Shown: positions 52,002 through 61,995, counted from the stretch's first letter. The stretch: DNA of 64,000 nt from Vreelandella subterranea (GCF_900111305.1 NZ_FOGS01000003.1:247389-311388), one strand, 5' to 3'. Numbers and translations: made by a program. Notes: a model not told the origin generated them from the sequence alone.

Positions 52002-53468
52002 TCAGGAGTTGTGCGCCAGGTCTTCCACCAACGCTCTCAACAAGCCCCAGAACTCGTCCACCGTTGCCAGTTCAACGCGCTCATCCGGCGAGTGCGCGCC
52101 GCGAATCGTCGGGCCAAATGACAGCATATCGAGGTGTGGATATTTACTGCCCAGAATGCCGCACTCGAGCCCCGCATGAATCACCTTGACCGCTGGCTGT
52201 TTGCCTAACAGCGACTGGTGGCAGGCTTTAAAGCGCTTGAGCAGGTCACCGTCGGGATTGGGCACCCAGCCCGGGTAGCCGTGCTCGACATTGACCCTTG
52301 CCCCGATCAGTCCAAACAGCGCTTTAAAACGGTCCGCCATGGCCACGACGGCGCTGTCGTGCAGCGAGCGCACCAGTGCACAAAGGTGAAAGCGCCCTTT
52401 ATCCAGGCTTACCACCCCCAGGTTGTTGGACGTTTCAACCACGCCGGGCACATCAGCACTCATCCGTTCGACGCCACAGGGGGCGGCATGCAACGCGGCC
52501 ACCAGCATGGTGCTGGCATCCAGTGTCAGCGGCTCAACGTCTCCGCTTGGGCTGATGGGCTCGGCAACCAGCCGCATACCCTCATCGCCACTGCCCAGCT
52601 CACGCTGCAGCGTCTGCGTCAGCTCCTTGACAATTGCCAGCGCCTCTTGCTGCTCGTCAACAGGCAGGGCGATATCGGCGAAGGCTTCGCGAGGGATCGC
52701 ATTGCGCAATGTGCCACCCTGATAGCTCAGCAATCGGGCATCGACATCCTCGAGTGAGCGCAGTACGCGCACCAACAGGCGGTTGGCGTTACCCAGCGGC
52801 TGATGGATATCCAACCCCGAATGCCCCCCCTTCAATCCCGTCAGCGACAGTCTGAGCAGGCACTCGTCGTCCCTGAGTGCGGCGCTGGGCAACTGGGCAT
52901 TCACGACCACATCAGCCCCGCCCGCACAGCCAATAAACACCTCGCCGTGATCCTCGCTGTCGAGGTTCAGCAGGCGCTCTCCTTCCAGCCAGTTTTCGGC
53001 CAGATGCAGGGCACCGCCCATTGACGTTTCTTCCTCAAGGGTAAACAAGGCCTCCAGAGGGCCATGGGTTAGCTCTGGGTCCTCAAGCAGCGCCAGAATC
53101 GCGGCCACGCCCAGGCCATTATCAGCCCCCAGGGTCGTGCCCTCGGCATGCAGCCAGCCGTCAGCGACATAGGTCGCGATCGGGTCACGCTGGAAGTCAT
53201 GCGCGTGACCGGCATTGGCTTGAGCCACCATATCCAAATGGCCCTGCAGAATAAGCCCAGGAACGTGTTCATACCCCGGAGTAGCCGACTTGCACAGACG
53301 CAAATTGCCAAAGGCATCACGGTCGTGGGTCATGCCTTGTGTCTCTGCCCAGGCTTCCAGCAACTCAACAAGCTGGGCCTCATGGCCGGATGGGCGAGGC
53401 GTATTACACAACGTACGAAAATGCTGCCACACGAGTGTTGGGGTCAGCGCATCAAGATGTTCGTTCAT
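52002..53468 (-). CDS. pepD: Aminoacyl-histidine dipeptidase (Xaa-His, PepD)
   Basis: Cytoplasmic dizinc peptidase of family M20 cleaving dipeptides. The 488 residues have the metal-binding QGHLDMVAQ near 75 and GTTLGADNGLGVAAILA near 110, then the catalytic Glu in FTLEEETSMGGAL near 142. LLNLDSEDHGEVFIGCAGG follows near 165. The last metal ligand lies in the C-terminal part (IHAGLECGILG). Length and motifs are normal for PepD. Confidence 0.95.
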   Translation of the reverse strand: MNEHLDALTPTLVWQHFRTLCNTPRPSGHEAQLVELLEAWAETQGMTHDRDAFGNLRLCKSATPGYEHVPGLILQGHLDMVAQANAGHAHDFQRDPIATYVADGWLHAEGTTLGADNGLGVAAILALLEDPELTHGPLEALFTLEEETSMGGALHLAENWLEGERLLNLDSEDHGEVFIGCAGGADVVVNAQLPSAALRDDECLLRLSLTGLKGGHSGLDIHQPLGNANRLLVRVLRSLEDVDARLLSYQGGTLRNAIPREAFADIALPVDEQQEALAIVKELTQTLQRELGSGDEGMRLVAEPISPSGDVEPLTLDASTMLVAALHAAPCGVERMSADVPGVVETSNNLGVVSLDKGRFHLCALVRSLHDSAVVAMADRFKALFGLIGARVNVEHGYPGWVPNPDGDLLKRFKACHQSLLGKQPAVKVIHAGLECGILGSKYPHLDMLSFGPTIRGAHSPDERVELATVDEFWGLLRALVEDLAHNS

Positions 53469-53500
53469 GGAAACTCTTTATCATGGATAACTGGCTTACT

Positions 53501-55681
53501 TTAACGGTCCCGGGCAGCGGGGGGAAGCGGTTGCTGAGCCCAAAGAGTTCGCACCGCCTCGCGTAGCGCTCGCACGGACACACCCGGCGCCTCGGCAAGC
53601 GGCTGATTCTGGAACGCCCAGGCAGCCAGTTGCTGGTGTGCTGATTGCCCCGTGGCCGACAGCGGCCAGCGACTCGCTTCGCGGGCCAGTGCCTGCAAGG
53701 ACGACCGGGCAAGGGAAGGGGCCCGATGCGCTGTCGCCACATCGTCGATGTCCTGCCATTCAACCGCGGTCAACGGCTGCTCGGGCAGTTCGCTGATCAC
53801 CAGGCTCACCACCTCGGCAGGCAAACGCGCCAGTTCAAATGCTAACAAGTTGGGCAGCAGGGCGATAAATCGTTCGGAAAGGGCATCCAGCACTTTTTCA
53901 CCTGCCGGGTTCAAGGCGCTGGCCACCATGATGGCAAACTCACCGCTTGAAGGTTCCCGGGTAACGCCCAGGCGCACCGTTCTAAACCCTTCGGCACGCC
54001 AGAAACGCAGCAGCCCCGCATCCGCGCCAAAGGTGGCGCCATACAGCATGACGCCCTGATCGGCGGCTTGTTGCCGATCGTCACCCAACAGCCTGCCCCC
54101 CAACCCCTGACGACGCCAGCCAGGGTGGCAGGCAATACGAACCACCCGCCGCCAACGCGCTGTCAGCGCATCCCGGCAGCCTGCATGCGCCGCCAGTGAC
54201 TGAGCCATTAAATGCCCCTGGGGGCGGCGTTCTCCGCGCGCCACCTGATCAGCAAGGTCCGTTGTAAAGCCGCCTTCTTCACGGGTGACCAGCACTGCCT
54301 GTGGCCGTTGCTGCTGGCCGATAACGCGCAGGTGCATACCGGGGCCATCCAACAACTGGCGCAAGTCGCTGGGGGTCGTACGATAGTGGGACTGCACCAG
54401 CAGACCAAATAATGGGGCCAGCGCCGCCTCGTTCTGGGCCAGTTCATCGCGGGGGACTGCGTACGAAGCCGAGGGTCGCGATAATGCCTCCTTAGCGTTA
54501 GGCAACGGCGCGTTCAATAGCAGTAGCTGATTGAGCGCTGTCTCAAGCGGATCCGCCGCCTGCCAGCGAACCGGCGTATTGAGCGTGAGCGCCTTCCAGT
54601 CCGGTGTCTGCACATCCAGTACGTGACGAAAACGCAGTGCAAACCCGCGCCCGGACCCCTCGTAACCATGCACGGTGGTGGCAAACGCAAGCCTTGGAAA
54701 GGCGGCCAGCCATTGCGCTAACAGCGCCGGGGGGAGCGCTGCGGCTTCATCGACCATCAGGTAGCTGCCGTCGCCGCCCAGCGTTCCTGATGCCAGGTGT
54801 TCGCCAAGCGCATCGGGCGTAACGAATAAAAGCTCAGCGCCGTTGGTGAAGGTAAATCGCTCAGGGGTGACTCGGTTGCCATCAGGACATAGCGCCACTA
54901 CACGCTCAAACACAGCCTCCACGGCGGCCAGGCGTGGCGCGGTGACAATCACCCGCGAGGTTCTCTGCTGCTGTAGCAATCGAACACAGGCAATGCCCAG
55001 CGCGGCGCTTTTACCCCGGCCTCGGTCGGCGGTGATGACCAGCGGTCGCCGTCGTTTGAGACCGACCAGTGCCCTGACGGCAGCCGCCTGATCCAGGGTA
55101 ACGCAATCGGTATCCTCGGGCTTTTGCATTATCGGCGGCGTTGCCACGAGGCGCCCCAGTCGAGGCAGCGCTCCGGGTACCCAGCGGATGATCTGCTCTG
55201 ACGCTTTCAACTGAGCGGCCAGACGTGCCAGGTAGCGCGCTGTCAGGTCGCTCCACTGCCAGGGGGCGTCGGCAATGCGCGCGTAGTCCGGGTCGGGCTC
55301 CCGCCCCCAGTCGTCGGGCGTGATCAACAAAAGCAGCCCCCCCGCTGTCAGGGTCCCGCCAATGGCACCTAACGCATCAGGATTGAAGCCACCGGCGTGG
55401 TCATGGGCATTGACCACCACCAGTTGATGTTCGGTACCGAGCCGGTGAGTGGCCTGATTGGCTTTCAGTGCGGGCTGAACGGGGGCACCCTTGCCTATCC
55501 ATAGTGGGGAATGCCAAGCCTGGGTTTGCCATAGCGCAACCGCCAGCGCTTCACATTGCCTGGCACCGCCTTGCAGCCAGACGAGCTGACGCCAACGCCG
55601 CCTTTCCAGCTGTCTTGCCCGTTGAACCAGTAGCGTGATCGACCGTGACACTACCGCTTCGCCGGTTGATAACGACGACAT
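53501..55681 (-). CDS. tmcA: tRNA(Met) cytidine acetyltransferase TmcA
   Basis: Acetylates the wobble cytidine of elongator tRNA-Met, using acetyl-CoA and ATP or GTP. The 726 residues comprise an N-terminal DUF1726 region, an RNA helicase-like ATPase with Walker A ITADRGRGKSAALG near 219 and DEAA-type box YLMVDEAAALPP near 304, and a GNAT acetyltransferase with ACHPGWRRQGLGGRLLG near 520. GAGGAG precedes the ATG at 55681. Slightly longer than E. coli TmcA (671). Confidence 0.94.
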   Translation of the reverse strand: MSSLSTGEAVVSRSITLLVQRARQLERRRWRQLVWLQGGARQCEALAVALWQTQAWHSPLWIGKGAPVQPALKANQATHRLGTEHQLVVVNAHDHAGGFNPDALGAIGGTLTAGGLLLLITPDDWGREPDPDYARIADAPWQWSDLTARYLARLAAQLKASEQIIRWVPGALPRLGRLVATPPIMQKPEDTDCVTLDQAAAVRALVGLKRRRPLVITADRGRGKSAALGIACVRLLQQQRTSRVIVTAPRLAAVEAVFERVVALCPDGNRVTPERFTFTNGAELLFVTPDALGEHLASGTLGGDGSYLMVDEAAALPPALLAQWLAAFPRLAFATTVHGYEGSGRGFALRFRHVLDVQTPDWKALTLNTPVRWQAADPLETALNQLLLLNAPLPNAKEALSRPSASYAVPRDELAQNEAALAPLFGLLVQSHYRTTPSDLRQLLDGPGMHLRVIGQQQRPQAVLVTREEGGFTTDLADQVARGERRPQGHLMAQSLAAHAGCRDALTARWRRVVRIACHPGWRRQGLGGRLLGDDRQQAADQGVMLYGATFGADAGLLRFWRAEGFRTVRLGVTREPSSGEFAIMVASALNPAGEKVLDALSERFIALLPNLLAFELARLPAEVVSLVISELPEQPLTAVEWQDIDDVATAHRAPSLARSSLQALAREASRWPLSATGQSAHQQLAAWAFQNQPLAEAPGVSVRALREAVRTLWAQQPLPPAARDR

Positions 55682-56002
55682 AACATCTCCTCGACGGGAT
55701 AGACAGCTTACAACTTTGGTTGCATCACCGAGACCCTTTCAACGTTTTTCACACTTAGGTGGTGTCGCCCGAACGACCCAATTAAATACTAACCACATGA
55801 TTTATATATAAATAAGAAACATCTACGCCCTGCTTGCCCGGCATCTGCCCGACACAGCAGGGATGTTGCATTGCAACGGCCTGAATGTGCTAATTTAAGC
55901 CTGCAGGGTAATCCATTCCTTTACGTAAACGTAATGCATGCCAACTGCACGAACTGCATCCAAATCCCCTAATAAATCTAACGGCGACCAACAGGATCCA
56001 AC
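55682..56002 (+). promoter_or_regulatory. Regulatory region upstream of the TRAP operon with two palindromes
   Basis: The 321-bp gap has no gene. GTTGCATTGCAAC at 55865-55877 is a perfect palindrome (arms of six around T), and TTACGTAAACGTAA at 55921-55934 has perfect six-bp arms around AA. The stretch 55795-55825 is very AT-rich and could hold promoter elements. They could bind regulators such as GntR- or LacI-type repressors controlling the TRAP transporter. The tmcA promoter lies at the other end. Confidence 0.45.
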
Positions 56003-57106
56003 ATGAAAAAAACTGCCAAGTTTGCCATTACAAGTCTCGCTGCCGGTGTTGCATTGGCAGCCATCTCCTCGACCGCTCATGCCCAGCAAGAGTGGACCAT
56101 GACCACGACGTGGCCAGACAACCTGGACCTCATTAAAATTGACCAGCATTGGGTCGAGCTGGTCAACCAGTTGGCAGGCGACGAGCTGCAGATCAACTTC
56201 CGTGCCGGCGGCACGCTGATGCCCGGTACCGAGGTGTTTGACGCCACCGAAACCGGCTCGATCCAGGCCTCGGGCGACTGGCCCGGCTACTGGGCAGGCC
56301 GCAACCCGGCGTTTTCGCCGCTCGCCACGACCACCAGCCTTTTCAACGGCGTTGACTATCTCAACTGGATTCAGCAGTGGGGCGGCTGGGACCTCTATCA
56401 AGAAGTATACGGCGACTACAACATGGTGTACCTGCCTTACGGGATCACCAATAACGAATCCGGCTTCATGGGTAACACGCCCATCGAAAGCATTGCCGAC
56501 CTTGAAGGCAAGCGCCTGCGCCTGTCTGGCCGCGACCAGGGCCGCGTCCTCGAAAAGCTGGGTGGCTCGCAGGTCACGCTGGCCGGTGGGGAAGTTTACC
56601 AGGCGATCGAGCGCGGCGTGATCGATGCGGGTGAGTTTTCTACACCGGGCGTCGACTATAACGCTGGCTTCTCCGAAGTGGCCGATTACTGGTCAACCCC
56701 TGGCTGGCACCAGTCGGCGAGTGTCTTCGGTGTAATGATCAACAAGGATGCCTGGGATGAGCTTTCCGAGGAAACTCAGGAAACCCTGAAAATCGCTGCG
56801 GACGCGACAATGGCTTGGTCGCTGGCATGGTCAGAACGTCAATCCACCGAGGCAACCGTGAAATTCCAGGAAGATGGCGTCGAAATCAGCACGCTCTCGG
56901 CTGAAGACCTTGCCACCATCCAGGACGCGACCAACGAAGTGATTCTGCGCGGCGCATGTGAGGACCCAATGCACGCAAAGGTTTACCACTCCATGATCAG
57001 CTATATGGAGCACTACGCGAGCTGGCGTGATATCACCGTGCCGTTCAACATGACCCGCTCAATCGACAACCTGCCATCGCTTGAAGAAATCGAAGCCTGC
57101 ATGTAA
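56003..57106 (+). CDS. dctP: TRAP transporter periplasmic substrate-binding protein (DctP)
   Basis: Captures an organic acid and delivers it to the DctQM permease. The 367 residues start with a signal peptide (cleavage near AHA-QQEW at about 28). The mature fold shows WTMTTTWPDNLDLIKIDQHW, RLRLSGRDQGRVLEKLGG near 175, where the conserved Arg that binds the substrate carboxylate is expected, and EVYQAIERGVIDAGEF near 200. Substrate cannot be read; a keto- or carboxylic acid is usual. No catabolic genes flank it. Confidence 0.9.
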   Translation: MKKTAKFAITSLAAGVALAAISSTAHAQQEWTMTTTWPDNLDLIKIDQHWVELVNQLAGDELQINFRAGGTLMPGTEVFDATETGSIQASGDWPGYWAGRNPAFSPLATTTSLFNGVDYLNWIQQWGGWDLYQEVYGDYNMVYLPYGITNNESGFMGNTPIESIADLEGKRLRLSGRDQGRVLEKLGGSQVTLAGGEVYQAIERGVIDAGEFSTPGVDYNAGFSEVADYWSTPGWHQSASVFGVMINKDAWDELSEETQETLKIAADATMAWSLAWSERQSTEATVKFQEDGVEISTLSAEDLATIQDATNEVILRGACEDPMHAKVYHSMISYMEHYASWRDITVPFNMTRSIDNLPSLEEIEACM

Positions 57107-57118
57107 TTAACCGTCGAT

Positions 57119-57151
57119 AACCGCCCCGATGTCAGCGTCGGGGCGGTTTTT
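57119..57151 (+). terminator. Internal terminator/attenuator between dctP and dctQ
   Basis: The nine-bp stem CCGCCCCGA/TCGGGGCGG (57121-57129 with 57138-57146) is followed by T5. Located between the binding-protein and permease genes, it probably lowers expression of dctQM relative to dctP, as in other TRAP operons. Confidence 0.75.
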
Positions 57152-57186
57152 ACGTCTAGTGCCAATCCGGAATCGGGAGATAACTC

Positions 57187-57690
57187 ATGCATGCGATCGC
57201 AAAAGCCATTGACAGGTTCAATGAGCTCTTCGGGCGAATTGTTGCACCCCTTATCGCGGTTATCACACTGATTGTGTTGTATGACATCGCGATGCGTTTT
57301 TTCCTTGGGCGCCCAAGCGACTGGGCCTTTGACGTGACCAAAATGCTCTTCGGCGCTCACTTTATGCTGATGGCCGCCTATGGACTTCGTCACCATGCGC
57401 ATGTGGAAGTCGACGTGTTGAAGCGTCTGTTAGCCCGCAGGAAACAGGCAGCCCTGGAAATCGTCGGCTATGTGGTATTTTTCATCCCGTTTATCTGGCT
57501 GATGTTGACCTACGGCTGGCTTTTTTTCGAGCGCTCCATCAGCCGTGGCGAGACCACCTACGGTATGGTTTCCATTCCGGTATATCCCGTCAAAGGGGTG
57601 ATTGTCCTGGCGGCGGCTTTGATTTTGCTGCAGGCCATTGCCATCGTGCTGCGCGCTATTATTCAACTGCGTGAGGAGAACCACGCATGA
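57187..57690 (+). CDS. dctQ: TRAP transporter small permease (DctQ)
   Basis: A 167-residue four-helix membrane subunit. The helices lie at about 15-35, 55-72, 92-112 and 137-157, with the conserved GRPSDWAFDVTKMLFGAHFML segment shape near 42 (GRPSDWAFDVT). It starts with a good GGGAGA upstream. Its stop overlaps the dctM start by four bases, so the two permease subunits are translationally coupled. Confidence 0.9.
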   Translation: MHAIAKAIDRFNELFGRIVAPLIAVITLIVLYDIAMRFFLGRPSDWAFDVTKMLFGAHFMLMAAYGLRHHAHVEVDVLKRLLARRKQAALEIVGYVVFFIPFIWLMLTYGWLFFERSISRGETTYGMVSIPVYPVKGVIVLAAALILLQAIAIVLRAIIQLREENHA

Positions 57691-59012
57691 GTGCAGAATT
57701 ACTGACTCTGGTGATGTTTGGCGGCCTGCTAGTCGGCCTGTTCATGGGCCATCCGCTAGCGTTTGTGCTGGGGGGCGTGGCCGTCATTGGCGCTTTTCTG
57801 GGCCCTGGCGCCAACACCCTTGGCATCATTATCAACAACGTCTATGGCAACGCCATGGATAACTACGTGCTTGTCGCCATCCCGCTGTTTATCCTGATGG
57901 CGCGATTCTTGAACGACTCAGGCGTGACCGAGAAAATGTTCGACGTCATGCGTTTATTGCTTGCCAACTTGCGTGGCGGGCTTGCGCTGACGGTGGTTGT
58001 AGTCTCGGTGTTGCTCGCTGCCACAACGGGGATTGTCGGTGCGTCCATTGCGGTGATGGGCATGATTGCCCTGGTACCGATGCTCAAGTACGGCTATAAC
58101 AAAGAGCTGAGCGCCGGTGTCATCATGGCCAGCGGCTGCCTGGGGATCTTGATTCCGCCCAGCATCATGTTGATCCTGATGGCGAGCTACTCCCCGGTAT
58201 CGGTGGGTGCGCTATTTGCCGGAGCGCTGGTACCCGGCTTGATACTCGGCGTCATGTATGCGCTTTACGTGCTGATCATTTGCTATGTAAAACCCTCCTA
58301 CGGCCCGAAGGTGCCCGCAGCGGAGCGCGCCGAAGTCAGCACCAGGCAGCTTCTGGTCATGCTGGCGAAGTACGTGGTCCCACCGATGTCATTGATTCTG
58401 GGCGTATTGGGGGCCCTGTTCACCGGCATTGCCACCGCCACTGAAGCGTCCGCCATTGGTGTCTTCATCGCCTTTATGCTGTTCATGATTTTCGGAGACC
58501 GCAAGCTCTCCACCTGCTACAGCACCATGATCGAAGCGGGCAAAACCACCACCATGGTGATGCTGGTACTGGTCGGCGCCACGGCGTTTACCGGGGTGTT
58601 TTCGATTGGTGGTGGTATGGAGGTCATCAGCGATGTCGTCCTCTCCATGCCAGGCGGTACGTTCGGCGCTCTGGTGCTGATGCTCTTTCTGGTATTCATC
58701 CTGGGGATGTTCCTGGACTGGACGGGAATCGTGCTGCTCAGCTTCCCCATTATGCTGCCGATTGTCGAGACGATGGGCATCGATGTGCTGTGGTTCGTGG
58801 TGATGGTCGCCGTTGTGCTCCAGACCTCCTTCCTTACCCCTCCATTCGGCTATGCTCTGTTTTATCTCAAGGGGGTGGCACCGCCTGGCGTAGAGATCGT
58901 TGACCTCTACAAAGCGGTTATTCCGTTTGTGGCAATCATTCTGTTCGCGTGCGCACTGATGGCCTTTTTCCCCGTCCTGATCACCGGTCTACCCAGCGTG
59001 TTGGTTGGCTGA
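57687..59012 (+). CDS. dctM: TRAP transporter large permease (DctM)
   Basis: The 441-residue sodium-coupled transport subunit with about 12 helices and paired helical hairpins. Segments GGLAL and GIVGASIAVMGMIALVPML (near 113) with SGCLGILIPPSIMLILMAS (near 148) show the family Gly/Pro hairpins. ATATEASAIGVFIAFMLF (near 253) carries the typical Thr-Glu-Ala motif (TATEASA). Overlaps dctQ (ATGA). Followed by a strong terminator. Confidence 0.94.
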   Translation: MSAELLTLVMFGGLLVGLFMGHPLAFVLGGVAVIGAFLGPGANTLGIIINNVYGNAMDNYVLVAIPLFILMARFLNDSGVTEKMFDVMRLLLANLRGGLALTVVVVSVLLAATTGIVGASIAVMGMIALVPMLKYGYNKELSAGVIMASGCLGILIPPSIMLILMASYSPVSVGALFAGALVPGLILGVMYALYVLIICYVKPSYGPKVPAAERAEVSTRQLLVMLAKYVVPPMSLILGVLGALFTGIATATEASAIGVFIAFMLFMIFGDRKLSTCYSTMIEAGKTTTMVMLVLVGATAFTGVFSIGGGMEVISDVVLSMPGGTFGALVLMLFLVFILGMFLDWTGIVLLSFPIMLPIVETMGIDVLWFVVMVAVVLQTSFLTPPFGYALFYLKGVAPPGVEIVDLYKAVIPFVAIILFACALMAFFPVLITGLPSVLVG

Positions 59013-59036
59013 TCTTCATCATCCTTCAAGTCATTC

Positions 59037-59061
59037 AGCCCGGCATAACGCCGGGCTTTTT
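59037..59061 (+). terminator. Terminator after dctM
   Basis: The stem AGCCCGGC/GCCGGGCT (59037-59044 with 59050-59057) with loop ATAAC is followed by T4, a standard rho-independent terminator. Confidence 0.85.
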
Positions 59062-59181
59062 GTGAATAGCAACTGACTGGACGTCAAGTGGCTGCAGCTG
59101 TCGGCGGCCAATGGTACTATTTCTCACCGTGCGCGCCCTATGTCGCTGCGATCCCCGTCTGCTTTTGCTAGGAGTCTCCAC

Positions 59182-60861
59182 GTGTCCCGCTCCACTTCTG
59201 GTGAGTTAGCCGCACAGCGGCCCAGCCCTCAGCGCAAACTGAATTTCTGGTCGACAGTCCTCATCAGCGTCGCATTGGTAGTGGCACTGCCTGTCATCGT
59301 GGTGTTTGCGCATATTGCGCTGCCGACCGATGGCGTATGGCAACATCTCGCCAGCACGGTGCTGCCGCGCTACCTGAGCAATACCTTTTGGCTTGTCGTC
59401 TGGGTGGGGCTCGGCACCCTGATCATCGGCACAGGAAGCGCCTGGCTGGTCGTTATGTGCCGCTTTCCGGGCAAACGATTATTCGAGTGGGCATTACTTC
59501 TCCCCCTGGCGGTCCCCACCTATGTGATCGCCTATGCCTATACCGACTTCCTGCAATTTTCTGGTCCCTTTCAGAGCGCCCTGCGTGACATGTTCGGCTG
59601 GGAACACGGCGATTATTTCTTTCCTAACGTTCGATCGCTAGGCGGTGCTGCCACCCTTATCACCATGGTGCTTTACCCCTATGTTTACCTGCTGGCCCGT
59701 GCTTCCTTTCTAGAACAGTCGGTATGCGTTCTCGACGTCGGCCGTACGCTGGGGCGAGGTCCCTGGCGTCTGTTTTTCAGTATTGCGGTTCCGCTAGCAC
59801 GCCCGGCGCTGGTGGGCGGCGTATCGCTGGTACTGATGGAAACCCTCAATGAGTTTGGGGCAGTGCAGTTTTTTGGGGTCGACACCTTCACCACCGGCAT
59901 CTATCGCACCTGGTTCGGCATGGGTGAGCCCGTGGCGGCGGCTCAGCTAGCTGCCTGCCTGCTCAGCTTCGTCATTGTTCTGGTATTACTGGAACGCTGG
60001 TCTCGCGGTAAGCGGCGCTACTTCCATACCACCAACCGTTATCAGCAATTGCCCGAATATGCGCTTCACGGATGGCGGGCAGCGGCTGCCACCGCAGCAT
60101 GCGCCATTCCAATCATCGTCGGGTTTCTGCTGCCTAGCGGCATTCTTCTCGATTTGGCGCTGACACAAGGAGATTCACTGTGGGGATCACGCTTTATCGG
60201 CTTTGCCTGGAATAGCCTAAGCCTGGCGGCGCTTGCGGCCATCATCGCCGTCGGCACGGCGGTGCTGCTCAGCTATGGTGTTCGGGTACACGACACAGCG
60301 CTTGCGCGCTTTACAACGCGCATTTCGGCGATGGGCTACGCCATTCCCGGCTCGGTGGTGGCCGTGGGCATCCTGATTCCCTTTGCGTGGCTGGATAACA
60401 TCATCAATACGAGCTTACAGGCATATAACGGCCAGATCATTGGTCTGATCTTCAGCGGCTCGGCCTTTATCCTGCTCTACGCCTACGTCGTGCGCTTTTT
60501 AGCCGTTTCCTTCAATGCCGTAGAAGCCAGTCTCGGCAAGGTCACCCCCAGCATGGATGCAGCCTCTCGCACCCTGGGACAAACGGCGGGCGGTACTTTG
60601 CGCTACGTGCACACGCCCTTGATGCGCAGCAGCTTGCTAGCGGCAGGGATTCTGGTCTTCGTTGATGTCATGAAAGAGCTCCCCGCAACGGTCATACTGC
60701 GACCGTTCAATTTCGATACCCTTGCCGTCAGGGCACACAACCTGGCGTCTGATGAACGCCTGGCGGAAGCCTCCACTTCATCGCTGGCGATCGTTGTGGT
60801 CGGCATTCTGCCCGTGATACTGCTGAGTATGGCCATGCGTCGCTCACGACCCGGGGCATAA
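59182..60861 (+). CDS. fbpB: Iron(III) ABC transporter permease (FbpB/AfuB type)
   Basis: Inner-membrane permease for periplasmic ferric iron. The 559 residues comprise two fused permease halves, each with about six helices. The EAA loops (ASFLEQSVCVLDVGRTLG-type near 192 and NAVEASLGKVTPSMDAASRT near 450) contact the ATPase. I use the GTG at 59182 because AGGAGT lies seven bases upstream; the longer frame from 59140 has no such site. It is not in an operon with the ATPase and binding protein: the ATPase gene is convergent with it. Confidence 0.85.
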   Translation: MSRSTSGELAAQRPSPQRKLNFWSTVLISVALVVALPVIVVFAHIALPTDGVWQHLASTVLPRYLSNTFWLVVWVGLGTLIIGTGSAWLVVMCRFPGKRLFEWALLLPLAVPTYVIAYAYTDFLQFSGPFQSALRDMFGWEHGDYFFPNVRSLGGAATLITMVLYPYVYLLARASFLEQSVCVLDVGRTLGRGPWRLFFSIAVPLARPALVGGVSLVLMETLNEFGAVQFFGVDTFTTGIYRTWFGMGEPVAAAQLAACLLSFVIVLVLLERWSRGKRRYFHTTNRYQQLPEYALHGWRAAAATAACAIPIIVGFLLPSGILLDLALTQGDSLWGSRFIGFAWNSLSLAALAAIIAVGTAVLLSYGVRVHDTALARFTTRISAMGYAIPGSVVAVGILIPFAWLDNIINTSLQAYNGQIIGLIFSGSAFILLYAYVVRFLAVSFNAVEASLGKVTPSMDAASRTLGQTAGGTLRYVHTPLMRSSLLAAGILVFVDVMKELPATVILRPFNFDTLAVRAHNLASDERLAEASTSSLAIVVVGILPVILLSMAMRRSRPGA

Positions 60862-60882
60862 CCGTCACTGCCAAGAATGCCG

Positions 60883-61995
60883 TTAATGTTCCTCAGCGGC
60901 GCGGGGAAATACGAACACCTGCGACAAATCCAAATGAATATCGATCGGCTGCCCTTCAGCAGGCAAGAAAACCCCGGGAACCCTGGCATGAAGGTGGGCT
61001 TCCTGACCACCATCTGCATGGGCACATAAATGCAGCAAACTACTGCGACCTAGTAACTTGGCCATGACGATATGACTATGCGAGTGAGTATCCGCAGGCA
61101 GGTCTCGCTCGATGACACGCAAGGCTTCCGGACGAATCATCACCTGCACGCGCGTCCCATCAGCGATACCCTCAGCCGGCACCCAGCCCACAGGCGTTGT
61201 AACCTGCCCCCCTTCAACCACGCCTTCAATCTCATTGACCTCACCAAAAAAGGTCACCACGAACGGGTCTTTGGGTGAGCAGTAGAGCTCTCTCGGCGTG
61301 CCTGTTTGCACAATGCGTCCCTCGCGCATCAGCGCAATACGATCCGCCATGAACATGGCTTCTTCCGGATCATGGGTAACCAGCAAGGTCGCAGCCCCGA
61401 CTTTTTTCAGGACGTGCAGTGTATCGTCGCGTATCCGATCTCTCAGCCGCGCATCCAGACTTGAAAAAGGCTCATCCAGTAGCATCAGCCGCGGCTCGGG
61501 CGCCAATGCCCGGGCAAGGGCAACACGCTGCTGTTGACCGCCCGACAGCATATGGGGATAGGTTGACGCATAATTCGCCATTCCCAACTGAGTTAACAAC
61601 TCCTCGGCACGCTCACGCCGGGCACTGGCCGACAAGTGCTTCAGGCCAAAGGTGACATTTTCCATCACGGACAGATGAGGGAATAGCGCCGAGTCTTGAA
61701 ACGCCAGCCCGACGTTACGCTTTTCTGGCGGCACGTGACGAAGTCCTGGCGCGGCAATTTGTTCATCTTGCAGACTGACACTGCCTTCTTGCAGCGTTTC
61801 CAAACCCGCCGCAATACGCAGCAAGGTGGTCTTGCCACAGCCAGAAGGACCAAGCAGACACACCACTTCTCCCGGTGCCACGGTCAGGTCTACACCCTTT
61901 ACAACGGTATGCTGGTCAAAAGCGTGCTGCACCTGATGCATCGTTAGCGCCGTCTCATTAAGCGCTTTTTGCGCCGCCTTCATGGTTGCTGTCAT
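60883..61995 (-). CDS. fbpC: Iron(III) ABC transporter ATP-binding protein (FbpC type)
   Basis: Energises the iron permease. The 370-residue ATPase has Walker A GPSGCGKTTLLR near 49-60, the Q loop, signature LSGGQQQRVALARAL near 148 and Walker B LMLLDEPFSSLDARL near 168. A C-terminal TOBE-like domain follows (VMIRPEALRVIERD), as in FbpC/PotA. The ATG at 61995 is the first Met; a second lies four codons on. It is divergent from fbpA and convergent with fbpB, so the three transporter genes are transcribed separately. Confidence 0.9.
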   Translation of the reverse strand: MTATMKAAQKALNETALTMHQVQHAFDQHTVVKGVDLTVAPGEVVCLLGPSGCGKTTLLRIAAGLETLQEGSVSLQDEQIAAPGLRHVPPEKRNVGLAFQDSALFPHLSVMENVTFGLKHLSASARRERAEELLTQLGMANYASTYPHMLSGGQQQRVALARALAPEPRLMLLDEPFSSLDARLRDRIRDDTLHVLKKVGAATLLVTHDPEEAMFMADRIALMREGRIVQTGTPRELYCSPKDPFVVTFFGEVNEIEGVVEGGQVTTPVGWVPAEGIADGTRVQVMIRPEALRVIERDLPADTHSHSHIVMAKLLGRSSLLHLCAHADGGQEAHLHARVPGVFLPAEGQPIDIHLDLSQVFVFPRAAEEH

